From assembly GCA_900546295.1 (NCBI GenBank), contig URCK01000066.1, forward strand, positions 1 through 9,791: DNA of 9,791 nucleotides, in the 5' to 3' direction. This document shows, piece by piece, positions 1 to 6,391 of this stretch; the first letter of the stretch is position 1, and every line of letters starts with the position of its first letter. The notes under the pieces were generated by a model that worked only from the letters and a program-made list of their open reading frames with translations, searched no databases and was not told the origin of the DNA. The stretch is from an uncultured Eubacteriales bacterium. Lineage in GTDB: Bacteria > Bacillota > Clostridia > Oscillospirales > Oscillospiraceae. A program made the position numbers and the translations under genes.

Positions 1-1
1 C

Positions 2-64
2 GCTTACCGCGATGCGCTCAAGCGCTGGCGGTCAATGACGGGCAAGCCGGAAAGCGAAACCTGA
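2..64 (+). CDS. 3' end of an upstream gene (partial, product unknown)
   Basis: The frame starting at base 2 is open from the window edge and ends in TGA at 62-64, giving about 20 residues that start AYRDALKRW and end KPESET. It is rich in charged residues, as expected for a hydrophilic protein tail. Frame 3 closes sooner, at a TGA around 36-38; frame 1 stays open longer but reads less like protein. The hairpins and intrinsic terminator that follow at 135-185 fit a gene ending here. Too little is present to name a family, and this frame is preferred only on composition and context. Confidence 0.45.
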   Translation, partial: AYRDALKRWRSMTGKPESET

Positions 65-82
65 TTACGCATAACTGTATAT

Positions 83-121
83 GGCTGCTTCGCAGTCGCC
101 TGCCATGATTTCCCTCATGGC
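83..121 (+). other. two tandem hairpins in the 3' region before the terminator
   Basis: Bases 83-97 form a 6-bp stem with a TTC loop (GGCTGC with GCAGTC, one G-T pair). Bases 102-121 form a perfect 7-bp stem (GCCATGA with TCATGGC) with a 6-base loop. Together with the terminator just downstream they make a run of three structures between the upstream stop codon and the next gene. CGCCTG at 97-102 is also complementary to CAGGCG at 146-151, which lies in the terminator stem, so a competing fold is possible. No known RNA family was recognised. The structures may be a 3' UTR, a small RNA, or part of a leader. Confidence 0.45.
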
Positions 122-134
122 GCCGCGTGTGAAA

Positions 135-185
135 CCCAGCAGAATCAGGCGTTGAAAGAAACGCTCGGTTTTGTTGGGCTTTTTT
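135..185 (+). terminator. Rho-independent terminator with a long stem
   Basis: Bases 135-146 pair with 167-178 (12 pairs including three G-T pairs). After a mismatch and a G-T pair the stem continues with GCGTT (149-153) against AACGC (160-164) around a 6-base GAAAGA loop. The hairpin is followed by C and then six T residues at 180-185. This is the form of an intrinsic terminator on the + strand and probably ends the transcript of the gene that stops at 64. It also lies upstream of the DUF819 gene, so a role as an attenuator cannot be excluded. Confidence 0.8.
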
Positions 186-200
186 CATTCTTTTGTCTTT

Positions 201-206
201 TATAAT
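201..206 (+). promoter_or_regulatory. candidate -10 box for the DUF819 operon
   Basis: A perfect TATAAT lies at 201-206 in an AT-rich stretch just after the terminator, 55 bases before the DUF819 start codon. The bases 16 to 18 upstream are GC-to-T run sequence from the terminator tail and do not resemble TTGACA, and there is no TG extended -10. The call rests on the -10 box and on its position between a terminator and a gene. Transcription would start near 212-214 and give a leader of roughly 50 bases. Confidence 0.4.
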
Positions 207-261
207 GGGCTCTGGTACCGGGCACATTGGAAAGAAATATATTTTTCGGAGGAGAAAAAGT

Positions 262-1455
262 ATGTTACCTGCAATCGAAAACGGCTTTACTTTCATCGCA
301 TTTCTGATGTTCTTGGCCGGTGGTCTGCTGGCGCTCGAAAAGTATGCCAAGTGGAAAGTTTTTAACTGGGTCCCGCCCCTGGTGTGGATCTACATTCTCA
401 ACATGGTGTTCTGCACGATGGGCCTCTACAACTCTGAGGGCTGCAGCACCGCTTACAGCTCACTGAAGAATAACCTTCTGTACGCAATGATTTTCGTCAT
501 GCTGCTGCGCTGCGACTTCCGCAAGATCGCCAAGCTCTCCGGCCGCATGATCGCGATCTTCCTTGGCTGCTCGATCACTCTTGCGCTCGGCTTCATTGCC
601 GGTTTCCCGATCTTCAAGGGCGTCCTCGGCGGCGGCGAGACCATCTGGGGTGCTACCGCTGCGCTGTATGCTTCCTGGGTCGGCGGTTCCGCCAACATGG
701 CCGCTATGGGCGACGCGCTGCCGGTTGATCCCGGTGCGTATGCCTGCGCGCTCACCCTCGATACCGTTTGCTACTCCCTGTGGATCGCGCTGCTGCTCTT
801 CATGGTGAGATATTCCAGCAAGTGGAACAACGCCGTCAAGGCCAATACCGCCGGCCTTGAAGACATTGCCGCCGCCGCCAGCGCGGAGGTCGCCAACGAG
901 AAGAAGCAGGCCAAGGCTGCTGACTGGGTCTGGCTCATCGGCATTGCTCTGATCGTTTCCGCTCTGTCTCAGAAGATCGGTGTTGTTATGAACAGCGGCC
1001 TTAGTGCAATCGACCTCGACATGTTCGATAAGGGCACCTGCACCACGCTCTTCGTCACCATCCTCGGCCTGATCTGCGCGATGACCCCGCTCGGCAAGCT
1101 CCCCGCTGTCGAGGATTTCTCCACCATTCTGATGTATGCCGTTATCTCCCTGCTCGCAACTCAGGCCCCGCTCAACGCGCTGGTCGAGGCTCCGATGTGG
1201 GTCGTCTACGGTGTGTTCGTTCTCGTGATCCACGTCGTTGCCATGTTCCTGCTGTCCAAGCTGTTCCACTGGGATCTGTGCATGGTCTCCACGGCATCGG
1301 TCGCCAACATCGGCGGTTCCGCTTCCGCGCCGATCATTGCCAGCGCCTATTCTGAGTCCTTCGCCGGTATCGGTGTTCTGATGGGTGTTCTTGGCGCTGC
1401 TATTGGTAATATTTTTGGTCTTGGCATGGGTGCGATCCTGCATATGATTGCTTGA
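262..1455 (+). CDS. DUF819 family multi-spanning membrane protein
   Basis: A 397-residue, very hydrophobic protein resembling the DUF819 (YjcL-like) family, which as I recall is grouped with the CPA/AT transporter superfamily; its substrate is not established. The start at 262 is chosen because GGAGGAG lies at 248-254, 7 bases upstream. An in-frame ATG at 193 would add 23 residues and has no such site. About ten membrane segments are visible in two halves, separated by a charged loop at about residues 183-219 rich in Ala, Lys and Glu. Each half carries a glycine-rich motif: SWVGGSANM (138-146) and SVANIGGSASAP (about 346-357). Such paired motifs are common in carriers with broken helices. It is the first gene of a run with a transglutaminase-like protein and a dipeptidase, which points to transport of a peptide-like compound. 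The family call is firm, the transport role inferred. Confidence 0.85.
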   Translation: MLPAIENGFTFIAFLMFLAGGLLALEKYAKWKVFNWVPPLVWIYILNMVFCTMGLYNSEGCSTAYSSLKNNLLYAMIFVMLLRCDFRKIAKLSGRMIAIFLGCSITLALGFIAGFPIFKGVLGGGETIWGATAALYASWVGGSANMAAMGDALPVDPGAYACALTLDTVCYSLWIALLLFMVRYSSKWNNAVKANTAGLEDIAAAASAEVANEKKQAKAADWVWLIGIALIVSALSQKIGVVMNSGLSAIDLDMFDKGTCTTLFVTILGLICAMTPLGKLPAVEDFSTILMYAVISLLATQAPLNALVEAPMWVVYGVFVLVIHVVAMFLLSKLFHWDLCMVSTASVANIGGSASAPIIASAYSESFAGIGVLMGVLGAAIGNIFGLGMGAILHMIA

Positions 1456-1473
1456 TCCCCGCCGGATGATTTT

Positions 1474-1507
1474 TCCTGCTCCTGCGGCCCGTGCCGTGGG
1501 AGCAGGA
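1474..1507 (+). promoter_or_regulatory. 15-bp tetraloop hairpin between DUF819 and transglutaminase-like genes
   Basis: Bases 1474-1488 pair with 1493-1507 without a mismatch (two G-T pairs) around the four-base loop CCGT. The base of the stem is 6 bases from the AAGAGG ribosome binding site of the next gene. It is followed by TTCAC, not a U tract, so it is not a standard intrinsic terminator on this strand. On the opposite strand the following bases would be A-rich, which excludes a terminator there too. It may be an RNA processing or stability element that sets different levels for the two genes. Confidence 0.6.
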
Positions 1508-1527
1508 TTCACAAAGAGGTTACTTTT

Positions 1528-2922
1528 ATGAATATTAACGATACCTTGCAATATCTGAACATTGGCCTGCCGGACGATATCGCCCGGCGCAAGGCATGGG
1601 GCGATTTTGAAGGCGCGATCCGCCTCGTTGATCTTCGCCTTGCGCAGGATAACCTGTCTGAGGCAATGCGCGCGTGCCTGACCGCCGAGCGCGAGATCAT
1701 CTGCCGGATCCCGCAGAATTACCCGTTCGACCGTGCCGCCGCACTCGCTGTGGTGCGCGGGCACATCCCCGATTTTACCGAGGAGGAATTCGACGAGCGC
1801 GTGGACGCCGGAAAAATCAGCTGGCTCTATGTCAACGGCGAGATGCACTTCCTGGATCGCTTCTTTGAGACGCTGTGCAAAGCAGATCCTTCCTTTGCCG
1901 TCCGCGCGGGCGTACAGGTGCACGGTGTGGAGAGCGTGACGAAGGAGCAGGGCGAGGGCCGTCTTGACCGTGTTCGCCGTCTGATGCGCGAGAACGGCGG
2001 TATCTCCAATCGCATCCGCATCCGTTCGAGCGTCCGCGTAAACGATGATCAGTTCACGCCGGGTATGTTCGTGCGCGTTCACCTGCCCATCCCCGCCGAG
2101 TGTGAGCAGCAAAGCGAGATCCGCATCGAGAAGATGTATCCCGAGACCGGCAAGCTCGCACCCGAGAACGCGGCGCAGCGCACGATCTGCTGGGAGGAGA
2201 ACATGGAGGAAAACCACGAGTTCTATGTGGAGTACTCCTATGTCCACACGGCGCGCTACCACGATGTTTCCACGATGAAGGCAGACGCCGTACAGCCTGA
2301 TTTCGACACGCAGGAGCAGGCACCGCACATCGTCTTCACCCCGTTTATTCGCTCCCTTGTGGAGACGCTGACCGAGGGGGTGACCGATCCTCTGGAAAAG
2401 GCGCGTATCTTCTACGATTTCATCACGCTGAACATGAAGTATACCTTCATGCCGTCCTACTTCATTCTCGAGTGCATCCCGGATTCTGCGGCGCGCAGCT
2501 ACACCGGCGACTGCGGTGTGTTTGCCCTGCTCTTTATCACCATGTGCCGCTGCGCTGGCATTCCCGCCAGGTGGCAGAGCGGCCTGACCGCTGAGCCGGA
2601 CTTCTGCGGCGCACACGACTGGTCCCGCTTCTATATCGCGCCATACGGCTGGCTCTATGCCGACCCGAGCTACGGCACGGCGGCGGTGAGGGCGCAGAAT
2701 GAGGAACGCCGCAAGTTCTACTTTGGCAACATCGACGCATACCGCATGGTGGCCAACAGCGAGTTTGAAGCGCCGTTTACCGTTGAAAAGCAGTTCTGGC
2801 GCGCCGACCCCTATGATAATCAGGTCGGCGAAATTGAGACCTCAGATCGTGGACTCCGGTATGAGGAATACACACGCAGCAAGGAAGTGCTTTCCTGCGA
2901 GGAGCTCGACCCGCGGGCGTAA
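1528..2922 (+). CDS. transglutaminase-like (papain-fold) protein
   Basis: A 464-residue protein with a transglutaminase-like core near residues 280-385. The Cys-His-Asp triad is visible: C329 in YTGDCGVF, H363 in GAHDWSRF and D379 in YADPSYG. Bacterial members are more often thiol peptidases or amidases than crosslinking enzymes. Residues about 170-270 look beta-rich (RIRIRSSVRV, FVRVHLPIP, FYVEYSYV), as in the domain that often precedes such cores. Residues 1-125 are mainly helical and charged and match nothing I recognise. There is no signal peptide or membrane segment, so it should act in the cytoplasm. The start has AAGAGG at 1514-1519, 8 bases upstream. It lies 72 bases after the DUF819 gene and 22 before a dipeptidase, so its substrate may be a peptide brought in by that membrane protein. 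Fold and triad are seen; reaction and substrate are inferred. Confidence 0.85.
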   Translation: MNINDTLQYLNIGLPDDIARRKAWGDFEGAIRLVDLRLAQDNLSEAMRACLTAEREIICRIPQNYPFDRAAALAVVRGHIPDFTEEEFDERVDAGKISWLYVNGEMHFLDRFFETLCKADPSFAVRAGVQVHGVESVTKEQGEGRLDRVRRLMRENGGISNRIRIRSSVRVNDDQFTPGMFVRVHLPIPAECEQQSEIRIEKMYPETGKLAPENAAQRTICWEENMEENHEFYVEYSYVHTARYHDVSTMKADAVQPDFDTQEQAPHIVFTPFIRSLVETLTEGVTDPLEKARIFYDFITLNMKYTFMPSYFILECIPDSAARSYTGDCGVFALLFITMCRCAGIPARWQSGLTAEPDFCGAHDWSRFYIAPYGWLYADPSYGTAAVRAQNEERRKFYFGNIDAYRMVANSEFEAPFTVEKQFWRADPYDNQVGEIETSDRGLRYEEYTRSKEVLSCEELDPRA

Positions 2923-2944
2923 AGTCAAAGAAAGGATTTTAAAA

Positions 2945-3895
2945 ATGAACAGTTATGGTTTGATCGATCTGCACTGTGACACTCTGGCAGATTGGAAGTA
3001 TGCCAACACCGGCAACCCGGACACGCTGGACGATCCCGGCCGCGTGCTGCAGCTGAGCAACATGCCGAATGATGTGCATTGGGCGCAGTTCTATGCAGTT
3101 TTCATTCCGGATGAGGAGCGCGGCGATGCAGCCATCGCTTATTTTGAGAAGAACCGCATAAACTTCTATCGTCAGATGGAAAAGTTTTCCGACCGTGTGG
3201 CTCCCTGCCGCAATGCCGCCGATATGGAGAAGGCTTGGGCTGAGAATAAGACCGCCGCATTTCTGACTATTGAGAACGGCAGCGCGCTCGCCGGTGATAT
3301 CACCCGTGTTCACACACTTGCCGAGCAGGGTGTGCGTGCCATTACGCTGACATGGAACGGTGAAAACGAGCTTGGCTCCGGTCACACCACTGACCATGGC
3401 CTAAGCGAGTTTGGCAAGGAAGCTGTGCGCGAGATGGAGAAAGAGGGCATTCTTGTCGACGTCTCCCACCTCAACGACCACGGTTTTGCCGACCTGCTGG
3501 AGGTGGCGGCCAAACCCTTTGTCGCCACGCATTCCAATGCCCGTGCGCTGTGCAGTCACAAGCGCAACCTCACAGACGACATGATCCGAGAGATGGTCAG
3601 GCGCGATTGCCTGATCGGTCTGAATTACTTTGTGAAGTTCCTGCGCGATGACGGCGAAGTTCACAGCCTTGACGATATCTACCGTCACACCATGCATTTC
3701 TTTGAGCTGGGAGGCAAAAAGAATCTTGCTCTCGGTTCGGATTTCGACGGTTCCCTCCTGCCGGAGTGCCTGAATACACCGGCCAAGGCGGCGTCGATTT
3801 ACGAGTATCTGATCTCCCGAGGCGTTTCGCAGGAGGATGCCGATGGCGTAATGTACAAGAATGCGCAGGAGTTCTTCCGGAAGAACCTGAGATAA
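2945..3895 (+). CDS. membrane dipeptidase-type zinc dipeptidase (family M19)
   Basis: A 316-residue M19 (renal dipeptidase) family enzyme, which hydrolyses dipeptides with a two-metal centre; known members accept a D-residue at the C-terminal side. The metal ligands are in place: H10 and D12 in DLHCDT, bridging E110 in TIENGSAL, H175 in VDVSHLND, H196 in ATHSNARAL and D266 in LGSDFDG. The length is normal and there is no signal peptide, so despite the family name it is probably cytoplasmic. The reading frame is open upstream to 2699, but the start at 2945 has AAAGGA 8 bases upstream and matches where the family begins. It follows the transglutaminase-like gene by 22 bases and is the last gene of the operon before a strong terminator. 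It probably completes the breakdown of small peptides to amino acids. Confidence 0.92.
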   Translation: MNSYGLIDLHCDTLADWKYANTGNPDTLDDPGRVLQLSNMPNDVHWAQFYAVFIPDEERGDAAIAYFEKNRINFYRQMEKFSDRVAPCRNAADMEKAWAENKTAAFLTIENGSALAGDITRVHTLAEQGVRAITLTWNGENELGSGHTTDHGLSEFGKEAVREMEKEGILVDVSHLNDHGFADLLEVAAKPFVATHSNARALCSHKRNLTDDMIREMVRRDCLIGLNYFVKFLRDDGEVHSLDDIYRHTMHFFELGGKKNLALGSDFDGSLLPECLNTPAKAASIYEYLISRGVSQEDADGVMYKNAQEFFRKNLR

Positions 3896-3968
3896 AAACA
3901 CAGTAACGATAGGTGATGCTGTGCTGAATAAGCTCATAGCGTTCGCCGCCGTGGGCATCATAGGATTG

Positions 3969-4010
3969 GCAGCTCCGCCTCTGTGTGATACAGAGGCGGA
4001 TCTGCTTTTT
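3969..4010 (+). terminator. Rho-independent terminator after the dipeptidase gene
   Basis: GCAG at 3969-3972 pairs with CTGC at 4002-4005. After a single mismatch, 3974-3984 pair perfectly over 11 bp with 3990-4000 around a GTGAT loop. Five T residues follow at 4006-4010. It ends the DUF819/transglutaminase-like/dipeptidase operon, 73 bases after the dipeptidase stop codon. The bases between the stop and this hairpin hold no convincing gene. Confidence 0.9.
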
Positions 4011-4028
4011 CGTGAGAAGCCTTTGCGC

Positions 4029-4057
4029 TGGAAATCCGGCCGGGGCTGTGGTAAAAT
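4029..4057 (+). promoter_or_regulatory. extended -10 promoter for tex
   Basis: TAAAAT at 4052-4057 is preceded by TGG at 4049-4051, an extended -10 element. TGGAAA at 4029-4034 lies 17 bases upstream and matches 4 of 6 bases of the -35 consensus. It sits between the dipeptidase terminator and tex, where a promoter is expected. Transcription would start at about 4063-4065, inside the 5' arm of the GC-rich hairpin, leaving a leader of about 60 bases. Confidence 0.55.
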
Positions 4058-4059
4058 AG

Positions 4060-4091
4060 GCGGCGGCGGACGCTTGGGCGTCTGCCGCCGC
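4060..4091 (+). promoter_or_regulatory. 14-bp GC-rich hairpin at the 5' end of the tex transcript
   Basis: Bases 4060-4073 pair with 4078-4091 with one G-T pair and no mismatch, around a TTGG tetraloop. No U tract follows, so it is not a terminator. It lies just after the predicted -10 box, so the mRNA would begin with or close to this stem, and it ends 32 bases before the tex start codon. Stable 5' stems can protect mRNA from 5'-end-dependent decay. That role here is inferred. Confidence 0.55.
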
Positions 4092-4123
4092 TGACGTTAA
4101 ACCATGCAACGAAAGGAATTTCT

Positions 4124-6283
4124 ATGGATATCATTCAGACGCTTGCCCGGGAGCTCGGCGAGAGCGCGCAGCACGTGGAAAACGTTGTGCGCTTGCTGGA
4201 CGAGGGCAATACCATCCCCTTCATCGCCCGCTACCGCAAGGAGATGCACGGCGCGATGGACGACACCGCGCTGCGCACGCTCGAAGAACGCCTCCAATAC
4301 CTGCGCGGCCTTGAAGAGCGGCGCGAGAGCGTGAAAAAATCCATCGACGAGCAGGGCAAGCTTACAGACGAGCTCGCTGCCGCCATCGACAATGCCAAAA
4401 CGCTTGCCGAGGTCGAAGACCTCTACCGCCCCTATAAGCAAAAGCGCCGCACTCGCGCGACGATTGCGCGGGAGAAGGGGCTTGAGCCGCTTGCGGCGCT
4501 GCTCTTTGCGCAGGAGCGCGGCTGTCCCCGCCCCGAAGACGCCGCGCGCGATTTTATCGACCCGGAAAAGGGCGTGGAAACGCTCGCCGACGCCTTGCAG
4601 GGCGCGAACGACATCATCGCCGAGTGGATCAGCGACGATGCCGCCGTCCGCGGCTCGCTGCGCGAGATGCTGGAAAAGCGCGGAACGCTGCGCTCGCTCG
4701 CCGCGACGGAGGAGGACAGCGTCTACCGCCTGTACTACGATTTTGAGCAGCCGCTCTCCCGTTTGCAGGGCCACCAGATCCTCGCCATCAACCGCGGCGA
4801 AAAAGAGAAAATGCTCAGCGCGACCGTCCTGCTCGAGCGCGAGCTGGCGCTGCCGCTGTTGCGCCGCGCCGTGGTGAAGCCCGGCTCCGCTGCGATGGAA
4901 TTCGTCAAATCTGCCGCCGAGGACGCTTACGACCGCCTCATCTATCCCTCGCTCGAGCGCGAGATGCGCGCCCTTCTCACCGAGCGGGCCGACGAGGGGG
5001 CCATCGGCCAGTTTGCGCTCAACCTGAAGCCCCTTTTGATGCAGCCGCCGGTCAAGGGCAAGGTGACGATGGGCCTTGACCCGGGCTACCGCATGGGCTG
5101 CAAGGTGGCGGTCGTGGACGGCACGGGCAAGGTGCTCGACACGGCGGTCGTGTATCCCACGCACGGGGAGAGGCAGAAAAACGAAGCCATCGCCGTGCTC
5201 TCCCGCCTCATCAGAAAGCACGGCGTGGAGCACATCGCCATCGGTAACGGCACGGCCGGGCGCGAGACGGAGCAGATGGCCGTCGAGCTCATCCAGCAGG
5301 TGAACGGCAGCGGCGCAAATGTGAGCTATATGATCGTCTCGGAGGCGGGGGCGTCCGTGTACTCGGCGAGCAAGCTCGCCGCCGAAGAGTTCCCGCAGTA
5401 CGACGTGAACCTCCGCTCGGCGGTGTCGATCGCGCGGCGCTTGCAGGACCCGCTCGCCGAGCTTGTGAAGATCGATCCCAAGGCCATCGGCGTGGGGCAG
5501 TATCAGCACGATATGCCGCAAAAGCGGCTCGACGAAGCGCTCAGCGGTGTGGTGGAGGACTGCGTCAACGCCGTGGGCGTGGACATCAACACGGCTTCTG
5601 CGTCTCTTTTGCAGCGCGTTTCGGGGTTGAATGCGACCACGGCAAAAAACGTCGTCGCCTACCGCGAGGAAAACGGCGCGTTCACCTCGCGGGCCCAGAT
5701 CAAAAAGGTACCGAAGCTCGGCCCCAAGGCCTTCCAGCAGTGCGCGGGCTTTCTGCGCGTGCCGGAGAGCAAGAGCGTTCTTGATAACACCGCCGTCCAC
5801 CCCGAGAGCTACGAGGCCGCCAAGGCGCTCCTTGCCCTCTCGGGTCATACGCTCGCGGACGTGAAGGAGGGGAAGCTCTCCGACCTTCCCGCGCGCATCA
5901 AGACCTACGGCGAAGAAAAGGCCGCAGCGGAGATCGGCGTGGGCCTTCCCACGCTGCGTGACATCATGAGCGAACTTTTAAAGCCCGGACGCGACGTGCG
6001 CGACGAGCTGCCCAAGCCCATCCTGCGCACGGACGTGCTTGAGATGAAGGACCTGAAGCCCGGCATGGTGCTCACCGGCACGGTGCGCAACGTCATCGAC
6101 TTTGGCGTGTTTGTGGATATCGGCGTGCATCAGGACGGCCTTGTGCACATCTCGCAGGTGGCGGATAAGTTCATCAGGCACCCCTCCGAGGTCGTCTCCG
6201 TGGGCGACGTCGTGAAGGTCGTGGTGCTCGAGGTGGACGAGAAGAAAAAACGCATCGGTCTGAGCATGAAGCAGGCAAAATAA
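4124..6283 (+). CDS. tex: Tex family RNA-binding transcription accessory protein
   Basis: A 719-residue protein with the full Tex layout. The Tex N-terminal helical region covers about residues 1-300. The RNase H-like (YqgF) domain starts near 310 with GLDPGYRMG (D319). A helix-hairpin-helix region spans about 484-545 (VDINTASASLL, then KKVPKLGPKAF). A C-terminal S1 RNA-binding domain covers about 644-717 (GTVRNVIDFGVFVDIG, DGLVHISQV). Tex proteins are cytoplasmic nucleic-acid-binding factors linked to transcription; the exact function is still unclear. Length is typical and no domain is broken. The start has AAAGGAA at 4112-4118, 5-6 bases upstream. The gene seems to be transcribed alone from its own promoter, between the upstream terminator and a weaker one after its stop. 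Its base composition is visibly higher in GC than that of the operon before it. Confidence 0.95.
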   Translation: MDIIQTLARELGESAQHVENVVRLLDEGNTIPFIARYRKEMHGAMDDTALRTLEERLQYLRGLEERRESVKKSIDEQGKLTDELAAAIDNAKTLAEVEDLYRPYKQKRRTRATIAREKGLEPLAALLFAQERGCPRPEDAARDFIDPEKGVETLADALQGANDIIAEWISDDAAVRGSLREMLEKRGTLRSLAATEEDSVYRLYYDFEQPLSRLQGHQILAINRGEKEKMLSATVLLERELALPLLRRAVVKPGSAAMEFVKSAAEDAYDRLIYPSLEREMRALLTERADEGAIGQFALNLKPLLMQPPVKGKVTMGLDPGYRMGCKVAVVDGTGKVLDTAVVYPTHGERQKNEAIAVLSRLIRKHGVEHIAIGNGTAGRETEQMAVELIQQVNGSGANVSYMIVSEAGASVYSASKLAAEEFPQYDVNLRSAVSIARRLQDPLAELVKIDPKAIGVGQYQHDMPQKRLDEALSGVVEDCVNAVGVDINTASASLLQRVSGLNATTAKNVVAYREENGAFTSRAQIKKVPKLGPKAFQQCAGFLRVPESKSVLDNTAVHPESYEAAKALLALSGHTLADVKEGKLSDLPARIKTYGEEKAAAEIGVGLPTLRDIMSELLKPGRDVRDELPKPILRTDVLEMKDLKPGMVLTGTVRNVIDFGVFVDIGVHQDGLVHISQVADKFIRHPSEVVSVGDVVKVVVLEVDEKKKRIGLSMKQAK

Positions 6284-6287
6284 GCCC

Positions 6288-6314
6288 GCGCACGGAGGTG
6301 CGCAAGCGCTTTTT
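6288..6314 (+). terminator. candidate weak terminator after tex
   Basis: GCGCAC at 6288-6293 pairs with GTGCGC at 6298-6303 around a GGAG loop, four bases after the tex stop codon. Six bases, AAGCGC, separate the stem from five T residues at 6310-6314. That spacing is longer than in a standard intrinsic terminator, so termination is probably partial, with some read-through into the next gene. Confidence 0.4.
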
Positions 6315-6315
6315 C

Positions 6316-6344
6316 TTGCTATTTTTGCATATTTGTGCTAATCT
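6316..6344 (+). promoter_or_regulatory. candidate promoter for the MFS carrier gene
   Basis: TTGCTA at 6316-6321 (4 of 6 matches to TTGACA) is followed after 17 bases by TAATCT at 6339-6344, preceded by TGC at 6336-6338 as an extended -10. The region is AT-rich compared with its surroundings and lies between a terminator-like hairpin and the gene start at 6392. The -10 itself is a weak match. Confidence 0.4.
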
Positions 6345-6391
6345 ACAACAATTGGGAAGAAAATCGACAGCGGTTGCAAGGAGGACTCTTC

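Noticed and set aside
193..261. upstream ATG that would lengthen the DUF819 protein by 23 residues
   Set aside because: The added residues are basic and unlike the family, the start overlaps the TATAAT region, and a strong GGAGGAG site sits in front of the ATG at 262.
207..261. possible riboswitch in the short leader before the DUF819 gene
   Set aside because: Apart from the GGTACC palindrome and the ribosome binding site there is no stable fold and no match to a riboswitch core that I know.
460..2616. 718-codon open frame on the - strand across the DUF819 and transglutaminase-like genes
   Set aside because: It runs antisense through two recognisable genes and the hairpin between them. Its translation is rich in His, Arg, Ala and Gly without any domain, as expected for the reverse strand of GC-rich coding DNA.
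2699..2944. 82-codon upstream extension of the dipeptidase frame
   Set aside because: It overlaps the transglutaminase-like gene in another frame, and the ATG at 2945 has a good ribosome binding site and begins exactly where M19 enzymes begin.
3921..4094. 57-codon GTG-start frame with a hydrophobic start (LNKLIAFAAVGIIGLAAPPLC)
   Set aside because: It runs straight through the 3969-4010 terminator, the tex promoter and the 4060-4091 hairpin, so the second half is explained by those elements. The first part could be a short membrane peptide, but nothing else supports it.
4097..5848. 583-codon open frame on the - strand opposite tex
   Set aside because: It mirrors a clear Tex gene with all domains. 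The product is low-complexity (HRR, RLHAL, AVHD repeats) and no ribosome binding site or promoter was found for it.
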